A stretch of DNA of 64,000 nucleotides. It comes from Adenophora triphylla var. japonica. Its lineage: Eukaryota > Streptophyta > Magnoliopsida > Asterales > Campanulaceae. Where the stretch lies: the NCBI GenBank assembly GCA_022495995.1, contig JAFEMH010006999.1, positions 41,742 through 105,741 on the forward strand, read 5' to 3'. A model generated the notes under the pieces. The model searched no databases and was not told where the DNA came from. It saw only the letters and a program-made list of their open reading frames with translations. Positions 21,817 to 31,982 of this stretch are shown in pieces; the stretch's first letter is position 1, and each line of letters starts with the position of its first letter. The translations under genes were made by a program, and so were the position numbers.

Positions 21817-22537
21817 CTATGTAGGGATTAGGGGTAGCATGGTCTGAATTTGATCAAATGCTTCCTTCACAGTGAGAGTGGAAGTTGAAGTACCACTTAG
21901 CACACTTCCACACCAATTAGAGTTCCAGAAACTGATGTTGCCTTGTCCAACCTCCCAAATACAATGTTTTTCCATCTCTGGGATAATCTTGGCCACTGAA
22001 TTCCATATGTGAGATGAAACTGTTGAGATTTTACCATCAAACTTATCCCCAACAAATTGAGACCATAGAGATTTGCCTTGTAAAGCTGACCAAGCAAGCT
22101 TAGCCATTAATGCCTCATTGATATCCTCTAATCTCCTTATGCCCAGACCCCCTTCCTCTTTGGGTCTACACACCTTCCTCCATGCAATCCAATGAGCCTT
22201 TTCTTCATTCCCATTATTCCATAGAAAAGCTGAGAAAATGCTATTAAAATGAGTGATCACCTTCTTTGGTAACTTAAGGACCCCCATGGTATATATGGGA
22301 ATACAATTCAAAACAACATTTAAAAGGGTCAATTTACCACCCATACTCAAAAGTTTTGATTTCCATCCATTTATCCTCTTGGTGACTGAATTTTCTAAAT
22401 GCATCAAATACTCTCTTCATTCTGCCTTTGAATAATGGTATCCCTAGATATCTCATAGGAAATCTTCCTTGACAACCTGACCATCTTGCAATCTGCCCTC
22501 TATCTCTCCTACTCACATGGTTAGTTGACCGCGCCAA
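21817..22537 (-). pseudogene. L1-type LINE RT C-terminal fragment
   Basis: Minus-strand sequence contains FPMRYLGIPLFKGRMK (about 22490-22430, another frame) and RINGWKSKLLSMGGKLTLLN, then AHWIAWRKVCRPKEEGGLG and NEALMAKLAW. These are the thumb/connection and zf-RVT-type region that follows the RT core in plant L1 LINEs. The YxDD core is absent. In normal LINEs ORF1 precedes ORF2; here the RT end lies upstream of the ORF1-like piece on the same strand, so the segment is a chimera. Confidence 0.8.
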
Positions 22538-22822
22538 TCGTGATTTAAGAGTTTTTTGTTTGTTCGGTCAAAGCCGACCAAACAACAACGCACACAAGAA
22601 ATTTAAGAACTATAAGAAAGAACTATAAGAAATTTGGATTTCTGTAGGGACAAAAGAAAGAACTATAAGAAATTTAAGAGTTTTTTGTTTGTTCGGTCAA
22701 AGCCGACCAAACAACAACGCACACAAGAACATCAACAAAAGTGCTTCCAGACTATGTTGAGAGATTCCCATCTAAGCTTGCAAGATACTAAGGAGAATGA
22801 CATAAACATCAACCTAAATCCT
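22521..22822. repeat. Short repeats before the G1 LTR
   Basis: A 58-bp direct repeat (22543-22600 and 22672-22729) starts ATTTAAGAGTTTTTTG and contains the small inverted repeat TTCGGTCAAAGCCGAC. A 23-bp segment at 22521-22543 (TTAGTTGACCGCGCCAATCG then TGA) recurs at 22984-23006 inside the G1 LTR with one mismatch, so part of that LTR is duplicated outside it. No gene is visible. Confidence 0.6.
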
Positions 22823-23640
22823 TGATGAGCCCGGATATATCGGATCGGGACCAAAGCTCGATCTGGCTCAAAGGCCCAGCATGATGTGGCATTTCATGGA
22901 CCGCCATCTCCTAAAGACCGCCGGAGTCAAGACCGCGGATACTAGAGCATTAGAGTCAAGACCGCGGGCAACCATATCGATAGTTAGATGACCGCGCCAA
23001 TCGTGACCGTGATTCCCATGACCATACCAACAATGTTGACCGCGCCTAGTTAATATTGACTGTCGGCTCATAACAGACTCCTGGTTATCTCACCAGAATC
23101 CCAATTAAAGCCAAAGCTTATAGAGCAAGATTCCAGACTGGCTCTGACACCAATAAGCTGACTTGTACCCATCACATTGAATGATGGCTCAGACGCCTAC
23201 TATGTCATTAATGCGCTGCACCAACTATCCTCTGTACATGTCCTTTCAAGACATCCCTCTGCAGCAAATCTCACTTTACTGACAGACCCAATCAGGCGCG
23301 GACACGTGTCCTAGGTCAAAGACATAGATATCCTTAGGGCTGATGTCAGCGAGCATCTCCCACTTACTATATATATTAACCTTTGTCCCCATGGACAAAG
23401 TAGGTGCAAAATCTATATTTGTAAGCCACATTGTCTATACCCTAAACACACAACACACTAAAGACATTCCAAGTCTTATATCTCAATTATAAACCCTCAA
23501 GAGATCTTACTCTCACACCCGAGGGCCTGAGCTGGATTAAACCCCGGCTATGACCTTAACGGTGCTTATTGTTGTTATTGTGTTCTAGGTACAAACAAAT
23601 ATCAAGCCAGATATCCTTAACCATTTAGACACCCGAAAGT
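22823..23640 (+). repeat. G1 5' LTR
   Basis: Proposed start TGATGAGCCCGG. The last ~370 bp align with 37915-38280 (AGGCGCGGACACGTGTCCTA, CCTTTGTCCCCATG, GCAAAATC, GTAAGCCACATTGTCTA). It is followed by TTTGCGGCGTCATCTGTGG, a plausible primer-binding region. The start is uncertain because no target-site duplication supports it. Confidence 0.55.
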
Positions 23641-23841
23641 TTGCGGCGTCATCTGTGGTTCCATTGTCGAAAATCGTCTATTTTTCTTGTGTAAATCTTG
23701 TGTCTGTCAAAAACAAACACTGTTTTCAAAATACTTGTTTTTGAAAAGAAAAAAATTCCAGCTTTTTCACCGTAAAAAATGTTTAACATTCCTCTCCAAA
23801 ACGCTGGTTTCTTTCTACCCAAGGTAATGACCAGGTTTCTC

Positions 23842-24894
23842 CCTCTCAAATAAATCCTGCTAGACCAAGCACCTCGGCCTTTAATAGGTTGGGAGGCCAT
23901 TCTGCCAGTCTAGGATCTCTTACCCCTTCTCAAAGAGACCTAAGGGAAAAGCTTGAAGAGGCCCGTAAGGATAAATCCCCTCAAAATCCAAGTCCAAAAA
24001 ACCCCACCTCTCCTATCACTCCTGAGCTGATTCTGAAGAGAAACCAAGCTTTGGCTGCAAGGGCTAATCTAGTGGCTGAGGCTATGGCTATTAATGTGAG
24101 TTGGTAGAATTAGAGGCCAATGGTGGTGTCCCCCTCGAAGAAGGTTCATTAAGGTTCTCCCAAAGAGTCCCCATGAAATTGCTAGCTAGCCAAGCTAAAG
24201 GGACAAAAAGGGTAGAACCAATCTTTACTGATCGCGATCATGAGGAGATTGAGGAAGAGGAAGAAGTGGGAGAGGGGGCAGAATCTACTCCTCTCCCCGA
24301 GAAATCCAAAGCAACGCCAAGGGGAAGGCCGTGATTCCTCATTCCAAAAAACCCAAGATGGATAGCACGAACCCTGAATTCATCAAGTTCATGCATCAAA
24401 TGTGGGAGAACTATCAGCAAAGCTCCACCAAGTGTGGTCGCACGATGGATGCTTTCACGGACAAGATTGCCCACGCTCTAATCCAGAAGGGAAAACTTCC
24501 TCAGATTGAGACCTATGATGGCTCCATCAATGTCAAGTGCCATATGGGAAGATTTGAAGGGTAGATGGCCCTGTTCTCCTTAGATGAGGCCGTGATGTGC
24601 AAAGCCTTGGCTGCCACTTTCACGGGCAAGACCATATCTTGGATGTTGGCCCTTAGGCCTAAATCCATCAAAAATTACAATCAGTTCAGGCATATTTTCT
24701 TGAACTCTTTTTCTGGAGCATGAGATCCCGCAAGGCCGAAAACTGATTTGATAAGAATCAAGCAGACCGCGACGGAAACCACCAAGTCATACATCACTCG
24801 GTTTAGAAAGATGTCTGAGCAGATAGTGGATCTGTCCTTTGCTTTGAGGGCGGTCTTTCCTCCAGTTTCTTAAAAATGAATTTTGCCTCCAATC
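23842..24894 (+). pseudogene. G1 gag, first part
   Basis: Pieces in shifting frames: a Ser/Pro-rich N-terminus (SQRDLREKLEEARKDKSPQ), an acidic stretch (DRDHEEIEEEEEVGEG), then the capsid core with LPQIETYDGSINVKCHMGRF (about 24495-24555), DEAVMCKALAATFTGKTISW and the RFRKMSEQIVDLSFALR region, typical of Ty3 plant gag. Several stops interrupt it. It is broken at 24894 by the solo LTR at 24895 and continues at 26671. Confidence 0.75.
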
Positions 24895-26665
24895 TGTAAG
24901 TGCTCCAATTTGAGCTTGTTTGTATTTTCGTTAGAAAATTAACGAAAGTTATAACATTCCTAACAATTCCTAACATTCCTAAGATTTCTAACCAAGTAAG
25001 GGTAGATTAGGGATTGCCAAAAAAAGATAAACCAAGGAAAAGAATCAAAAAAGCAAAAGAAATGGTCAAAAACCAAAAATAGAAATGGCTGGAACAAAAA
25101 CTGGCTGCCTAATTTGAATTTTCAAAATAATATTCCTTGTGTCCAAAGCCTGAAGCTGTAATTAATGAACAGTGCACGCTGAAGGACATATCCGCACGGA
25201 TGAGTTTGTCAATTTCAGAGGGCTATAAATTGAGGCCTTCAGTCTCAGAAATAAGGGAAAAAAAACACAATTTGCAACTGCACCTTGGCGAAAATAGTGA
25301 GAAAACAGTGAGAATTCTCTAGAATTGTCACCTTTTTCTCAACTATTCAACCAAAATCACACTCACTCAAACACTCTCATATTCAAGCCTCAAACACTCT
25401 TACATTCAAGTCAAAAACTCCAAAACACAAAGAAGATAGGTATAACCTCCCTCTTCTTACCCTAAATCTCTCATCCATGCATGCATTTTCAAGCTACAAA
25501 ATGTAGTTCATTCATCTTCTTGCCTTAGATCCAAGAAGATCACCATGGAAGTTCATCTCCATGGATGATCTTCTATAAGGATCAACATTATTTTCAAAGT
25601 GTTCTTACTTACTTGCAAAGAAAACACATTTTCAAAACCCTAAAAATCATTTTCATACATCAAATCTCATTTTCAAAGGATAAAATTCCCCTTCCCAAGC
25701 AAATGAAGTGCTTAGTCCTAATGTACCCCAAGGATGGTTTGATATAGTTGATTCACCACTAAAATGTCAAGTGATCACTAATCAAAACCTAGGGAAATGG
25801 GGACAAGCATGGATGCCAAACCCCCTTTAAAATCACATTTTCCTTCTTGAGAAGTTGCTGTCCAGTAGCAATTTTCTAAGACCCCAGTACATGGTCTAAA
25901 TTTTTGGACACAGATAAACTTGGAATTTGGTGTTGACTACAAAACACTTTTTGTAGCCAACATCCAGAACTTTCCAGACATATTTTTACTTTATTTTTTG
26001 TGTGAGTAAAACTCCCTTTTTCAAATTTTCTTTTGAAGGTCAGATCACCAGCCTCTGGGAGTCCAGATCTCATATCTGAGATTTCCATAAGGTTTTGAGT
26101 CCTAAAATCTTCTCCAAAATGGAAAATTCTTTCACAGAAATCTTATTTGAGGTGTCTGGAACAACTTCCATTCTCTGAGTTTTCTCAGATTATGAAGTTT
26201 TAAAGCCCTTAAATCCATTTCAAAATCAAGTGTCCACTGCCTTTTTCATTCTGGCAGAAGTGGTTTCCAACTTCCAAAAATCTTTTCAGTATCAAAACTC
26301 AACCCAAAAATCACACCAAAAATCATGGGATCTTTCCAAAGTCTAATAAAGAATTCCCAATTTTTACTTCCCTCAGTTTCAACTTATTTTGGCCAAAACA
26401 CACACATACACACACACACACAAATGATTTTTAGCTTGGAAGACTCGTTTTACGAGGCATTCCGGGTGCACACTAACGTCCTTCCCGTCGTGTAACATGA
26501 CCTCCGAACCCAAATCTCTAATCTCGGGCATTTTTCAAAGTTTTGTCCCTTAAAACAAAAATGGCGTGGCGACTCCGGTCTTTTTCGATTGGTTTTTCAA
26601 AGAAACGAAAAATTTCAAAGTTAAACCTTTTCGAAAGAAAAATTTTGGCGGGCGACATCATCACA
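24895..26665 (+). mobile_element. Solo LTR of a Tat/Ogre-type family (1771 bp)
   Basis: Begins TGTAAGTGCTCC, ends CATCATCACA, and is flanked by CAATC (24890-24894 and 26666-26670). It sits inside G1 gag, which continues in frame when the LTR and one CAATC are ignored. Membership in the Tat/Ogre group rests on the TGTAAGT start, the shared GACCTCCGAACCC block (about 26500), the ATGGCGTGGCGACTCCG motif at 26561-26577 and the promoter layout, all shared with the LTRs of A and B. It lacks internal sequence, so it arose by LTR-LTR recombination. Confidence 0.92.
25190..25230 (+). promoter_or_regulatory. Solo-LTR promoter: ATCCGCACGGAT plus TATA box
   Basis: The near-palindrome ATCCGCACGGAT (25190-25201) is followed after 22 nt by TATAAAT (25224-25230). 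Spacing and octamer CCGCACGG match the LTRs of elements A and B. Confidence 0.6.
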
Positions 26666-26670
26666 CAATC

Positions 26671-27110
26671 GGCCCAAAAATGTGGAGGAAATGTACGAGA
26701 GAGCCTCCGCTATTGTCTCGACCGAAGAGCCCAATGAGACCGCTGCCCGCAGATCGGCCAAAGATAGAATTGATCAGGTACAAGAAGCAGGTCAAGGAGC
26801 CGGTCATAGTAATAATCAAGGAAAGAACAGAAACCGCAGCACTGATAAATTCAGAAAGTTGGCAGATGAAATAGTTTATACTCCCCTGAACTCGCCGCGG
26901 GCAATGATCTTGAAAGCTATGGAAGTACCTCCTCCTCCACCAATGGGCCGAAAGCCAAGTGAGAGGAGCAGAGCCAAATTTTATGACTACCATAATGACC
27001 ACAGTCACAATACTGAGGACTGCTTCCAGCCGAAAAGAATTATTCAGCAAAAAATTAATAACGGCGAGCTGGCCAAATGGGTGCAAGGTAACAATGCCAA
27101 CAACAACAAC
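26671..27110 (+). pseudogene. G1 gag, second part with zinc-binding motif
   Basis: Open from the insertion site to about 27110. KFYDYHNDHSHNTEDCFQ (about 26975-27030) is the C/Y-x2-H-type knuckle seen in plant Ty3 Gag where one Cys is replaced by Tyr. An Asn/Gly-rich tail follows. It is cut at 27110 by the next solo LTR. Gag's nucleocapsid part binds element RNA. Confidence 0.75.
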
Positions 27111-29953
27111 TGTAACGACCCTAACCCTAGGCACTAATTTAAATATCATATTGTGTGCTTTTAATATTATTGTTAATATTATGTGTCCATTTTTATATAC
27201 TCGAATTCTTATATTAGGATAAATGATAGGAAAATAAATTTATGTTCAAAAAGAAATATAATAATAAAAACATGAATAAAATAGGGAAGGTGGAATTAAG
27301 TATGAGGAATAAATATTTGAGTAGGAGAATTTTAATTTAAATACATTGGGGAAAATTTAAATGAAAGTGGCTTTTGGTGAAAGCCTAGGTAGGATAGTTG
27401 TGTGGGGGGGGGACCCTTTCCCTAAATTACTCCCCATCCTCCTCATTTGTCAACAAAACCCATACCCCTTCCCATACTCCCTCAACCATCCGACCTCCCT
27501 CCTCCTTTTCTCATCATTTTCACCTCCTTCCTCATTTCTCTTACTTCTTTCTTTTCTCTTCACTTTCCATGGAAGCTTGGTGAAAGCCTCCCATTCCAAG
27601 AGTTCATACCAAGTTCATTCCTCAACCATTTCCAAATCCAAGTGTCCTTTTGTGAGTGGTTCATCTCAAGGAATTGATCAAGCCTAGAAAGGCTTCGTTT
27701 CATCTTGTTCTAGCTAAGGTGAGTTGTTATGATTTCCCTTCTCTTACTTGTTCATACTCTCCTTAATGTTCTCCTTGTTCTTTGATGTTGGGTTCATGCT
27801 TTGGGAATTTTATAGGAGTTGAATGGGTAGTAAATGGAATAGAATGAAGTTTGTGATCTTGGAAGATAACCTAGAGGAATTGAAATGGGTGAAGGTTATA
27901 ATGATAAATAATTTAGAATCACTTATTTTGGGTTTATATGATTTTATTATAACCTTGTTGAATTAGAAAATCCTTGGTGTTCATGAGTATAAGAAGTATG
28001 GTAAAGGAAAGTAAAAAAATGGTAAGAGACAAAAAAAAAAAAAGGGAACTTAGGAATTTCTGGCCAGGCACTTGGGCGGTCGCCCAAAAGGGCATGAGCG
28101 GCCGCCCATGTGTCCAGAAACCACATTGCTTGAAAAAACCCTCTTGGGCGATCGCCCAAGAGGTATGGGCGGTCGCCCAAGACCCCAGGAAACTGAATTT
28201 TGAATCTAAACCAGAATTTGTGTAGCAACCTTATTTGGTCCCTTATAGATTGTGACTCCCACTTAGTAAATTGAGCTTGAACCTTCATAGAGGCATTGTC
28301 TTATTGTATAATGATCTTGTAGGATGGTTTGAGAATCCTAACCACTATAAATTAATGGAACCTAATCACTTTCGGATATTAATCAAACCTTCTCAACTTA
28401 GATTAAAGTAGAACTTGGGCTACTTAAGCATTGTGACTACAACTTAATAACTTAACTTGAATCTCTATCGGGACCTTGTAATATGGATCATTGTCCGGGA
28501 AACAATTGTTAAGTTTGATTAGTACTTCACCAAAATAGTTCCAACTTGGGAAATAGATCTTGAACTTTTATTAAGGTTATTCGAGGTTGTATAATGAAAA
28601 TGTAGGAATGGTTTATGATACCTAGTGGCCTTACTTACTCCATATCTTTGGTGAGTAGTTGCAATAGTATAGAAGCTATAGGTTCACTATTGAACTAATT
28701 GGTAATGGGTATGTATCACTTTGTGGCATGGTTATTCCAAGTTGTGGAATTATTGATTATATGGTTACCTTAATATCCTAAGTATGGATTATTTGGCAAG
28801 TTGATATGTGCATCCCAAGTGTGGATTATTTGACAAGTTGTGATGATATCCCAATGTGTGGATATGCTTATTATGTGGTTGCTCGGTTATTCAATCTGTG
28901 AATTTATTTGTTATCATTCATATTTATTGATGATACTATGCATAGTGTATTAAATGGTTGTGGCACTATGAAATTGATGAGCATGAGTATATATTACCAT
29001 GTTGTTATATGATTATCCCTTGTTGTGGATTTATTTCAAGTATCTATTATGTGCTTGAACGTGTTTACATTCAGGGGGTATAATGGAATTCAATCAATTA
29101 TTGATTTGTTCTATAAGTGATTGAAGGTTCATTATACTGTGACCTTACCCCTCTCGTGGCCACAGAGTGGGCGTGCAAGCTTCTGTATTGACCCAAAAGG
29201 CTTTACATACGGCTGCGATTGGAGATTAGGGGGAATGCTTCGTATTAAGCCTAAAGCTTTACATAAAGAGCGATATTATTTTTGGATACACTATTATAGG
29301 TATCTTTTCTTATATGGATCTCTGGGGTATGAGTCCTATAAGAGGTGAATGTGCTGGAGGCAATTCACCAAAGAGTGGAGTTTTACTCCCACGTTGTACG
29401 ACTTATTGTTCAGACGGGAAAAAGGTAAAATAAGGTAACGTAAGGTGTTTACCGCTTTCATAATGTGTTATGTGCTACCATGCTATGTGTTTCATCTTGT
29501 TTGGCATCTTGCTGCATTCATAATAGCTCATTGAGATTTATTCTCACCCCTTCCCTTTTACTGCTTTAGATTGTGCTGAGACAGGTGACCCGAACCAGTG
29601 AGGCCGGGGAGACGATTGTGGGCTGTTGCTTTTGGAATTTGTCAGGATAGGTATATGTGTGGATTGTAGGGAGTCATATTTAATTATTACTCTTTCATAA
29701 GTTGTAATGAAAACTCTTTTGTTAAACAATGTTAATTAGGGTTTTCAATGTAATTAGTGAAGTATGGTTCTTAAGGTATTTGTTTAAATCCCTCCAAGGG
29801 GAGGTGTTATATTTGATTTTGTTTATGGAAATTTAGAATTGGTTTCCTTGTAAAGGCAAAATAAAAGATTTTTGAAAAATGGAAAATGAGATTTCTTAGT
29901 TTGGGCTTCTCAAGCTCGGGATACGAGATAGGTCCCGGGTTGGGGTGCTCACA
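27111..29953 (+). mobile_element. Solo LTR, 2843 bp, TGTAACGACCC type
   Basis: Begins TGTAACGACCCTAACC and ends GGGTTGGGGTGCTCACA, with ACAAC duplicated at 27106-27110 and 29954-29958. Length and the TGTAACGACC start resemble LTRs of chromoviruses (Tekay/Del); that placement is tentative because no coding part is present. It contains the four-palindrome module at 28073-28179. No protein-coding segment is supported within it; short ORFs inside are chance. Confidence 0.88.
28073..28179 (+). promoter_or_regulatory. Four-palindrome module in the 2.8-kb LTR
   Basis: TGGGCGGTCGCCCA (28073-28086), TGAGCGGCCGCCCA (28095-28108), TGGGCGATCGCCCA (28145-28158, the centre of a perfect 24-bp palindrome 28140-28163) and TGGGCGGTCGCCCA (28166-28179). 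Gaps are 8, 36 and 7 nt. The copia array LTRs carry the same motif with gaps 8, 37 and 8. No clear TATA box was found close by. Confidence 0.7.
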
Positions 29954-29958
29954 ACAAC

Positions 29959-30410
29959 ACCCAGCGGGCATGACCTCAGAGTGGCCCCGTAAGAAGAGAT
30001 AGAGAGAGAGAATAATAACGAGGATGAGTTAGAGACCTACAATATCAATTTCATTGGAGTAGAGGCTCCCTCCAACAAACAGCTCTCCCATCAGATCAAG
30101 GCACTGGAAAAGGTCTTCTTGATCCCCTCCTTAGCTCCAGAAAATAGGGTTTAAATGAAGTGAACTTGACTCCACTCTCTTCCATTCTACCCAGCCCCTC
30201 ACCATCAAAATGAAAATCTCGCGGGCAAACATTGGTAGAGTCCTAATCGACACCGGCGCGGCCAGATATATCCTCTACTATCATACGTTAGTAGAGATGA
30301 AAATTTCTGAAGCTCATCTCACTCCTTATACCAGCCTGCTCGAAGGATTCACAAACCATACTGTCCACGTGTAGGGGACTATTGATTTTGAAGTGACTAT
30401 AGGGGAGAAG
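29959..30410 (+). pseudogene. G1 gag end and aspartic protease, first part
   Basis: Fragments in two frames: an acidic stretch (EDELETYNINFIGVEAP, about 30020-30070), then ISRANIGRVLIDTGAARYIL (about 30217-30276) with the protease active-site D-T-G. Several stops occur in the linker. Cut at 30410 by a family C solo LTR; the second protease motif lies beyond it at about 32040. Confidence 0.75.
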
Positions 30411-31977
30411 TGTAGGTGTTAGTGCCCTAGGCCTATAGAGATAGACTTATTTGTAATGTCATTATTCATTTATATGAGAAATTGTTATTTTGATTATTAT
30501 ATGTGTTTGCATATTTACTTTAATAATCGTGTCCCTAGTACTTATGAAGCACTAGTATGAAGTCTAATGGATAATCATGTGATGATTATATGCATGGAGA
30601 TGCACATTAGATTCATGGGTACTTGTTAGAGAACAAGGTACTGGACTTGACCCATTATGAGATTTATGTCATGGTCGAATGTCATAATTAAATCTCATAT
30701 AGTTATATCATTGATATCCTTTGACCTGAGATTATCATCGTCTTCCACTCGATAAATATTATGTTTGATATGGTTTAACGTTGTCTTTAACCGGATAACA
30801 ATAAGGGCTATTATTGGCATGATAGGATTCTTGTTGGGAAGAATGATAAGTCAAGATGGAAATTTGTCCCTCGTAAAGAGAGATGTTTGCTAGGCTACTC
30901 GTAAGTAAGATTGATAATGTACATGGCCATGTCCGAATGAATTAATGTGATTAATTTCATTCGATTGATCAATTTACTTAGTAACGAGAAAGCATTGAAC
31001 AATATGAGTTGACGTAGACCATGACTCATGTTCAATATAACATCATGTGACAATGGGATTGTGATATATTCTATGTAGGAAATCGAACTTAATGTTATAT
31101 TATTTGGGTAGGCATGATGGCTTGCTAGAGTCCGCTCATGTCTTATGAGGATCGATGTGATCGAACTCATTGCCAACATAATATAGTCCTATGGGGTCAC
31201 ACGCATCGAACGAATTGTCAAAAATGAAGAATATGGATTTTCTGTACTTAGGGGACGACTCATCCCCAGGTCTGAACTAACTATTCCCTTGGCCTGGGAC
31301 GAGTGAATCAGAGGGAGTGTCCTGAGGGACGACTCGTGCCCATGGGGACGAGTCGTGCCCATAGGGACGACTCGTGCCCTGGGCCAGAACCAACTATTCC
31401 CCTTAAGAGGGATGCCTGTATCAGAACCTTTGTGAAGGGGATGACTCGTGCCCTGGGGGACGAGTCGTCCCGTCGGCGCTGGACTGATACATAATTGACT
31501 TAAAATTAGGGTTTTCGCGAAGGGAAAATATTTATAACGTATAAATACAAACCCTTGGTTGCCCTAGCAGTCATTCTTATGTTTTGGGTTTAGAGAAACA
31601 CAAAAAAGGAGAGATTTCAATTGAGAATTGAGAATCGAAACACAATCCAAATCCATATTTCTTCATTGATTGAAAGGAGTTTCAATCAAAGGATCTAGCA
31701 ATCCACCTAGAATTGTTCTAGGGTTCGTTCAACGCGTTGATACACATAGAGGATCTTCGCCAATCAAGATCTAACGTTCGTGATTCAAGAATCATTCATC
31801 GAGGATTCACTAGTTCATCAATCTGGAGTTGGAACGCGTTTATCAACGACAAAAGCACACAAGGTTGGTTATTCTATTTCATACTTCTTAATTAATCATC
31901 TAGAACGGATCCTAGGCTCCGGGTTTTTCGAGTTAATTTGCATTATTCTGCTGCGCATGGACCCTCGAAACCCAACA
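30411..31977 (+). mobile_element. Solo LTR of family C, intact (1567 bp)
   Basis: Starts TGTAGGTGTTAGTGCC and ends CTCGAAACCCAACA; AGAAG is duplicated at 30406-30410 and 31978-31982. It lies inside the G1 protease, whose frame resumes after it. It is the intact reference for the split copy at 2958-4210/19220-19452. An alternative start at TGTTAG (30417) is less likely because no duplication fits it. The superfamily cannot be stated without internal sequence. Confidence 0.92.
31340..31547 (+). promoter_or_regulatory. Family C palindrome cluster and TATA box, second copy
   Basis: GGGACGAGTCGTGCCC near 31344-31359, GGGACGACTCGTGCCC near 31364-31379 and GGGACGAGTCGTCCC at 31457-31471, with TATAAATA at 31540-31547 (68 nt after the last palindrome). 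The arrangement matches 3794-4015. Confidence 0.6.
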
Positions 31978-31982
31978 AGAAG

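Noticed and set aside
26661..27149. 162-residue minus-strand ORF rich in Val and Ile
   Set aside because: Antisense shadow of the G1 gag second part.
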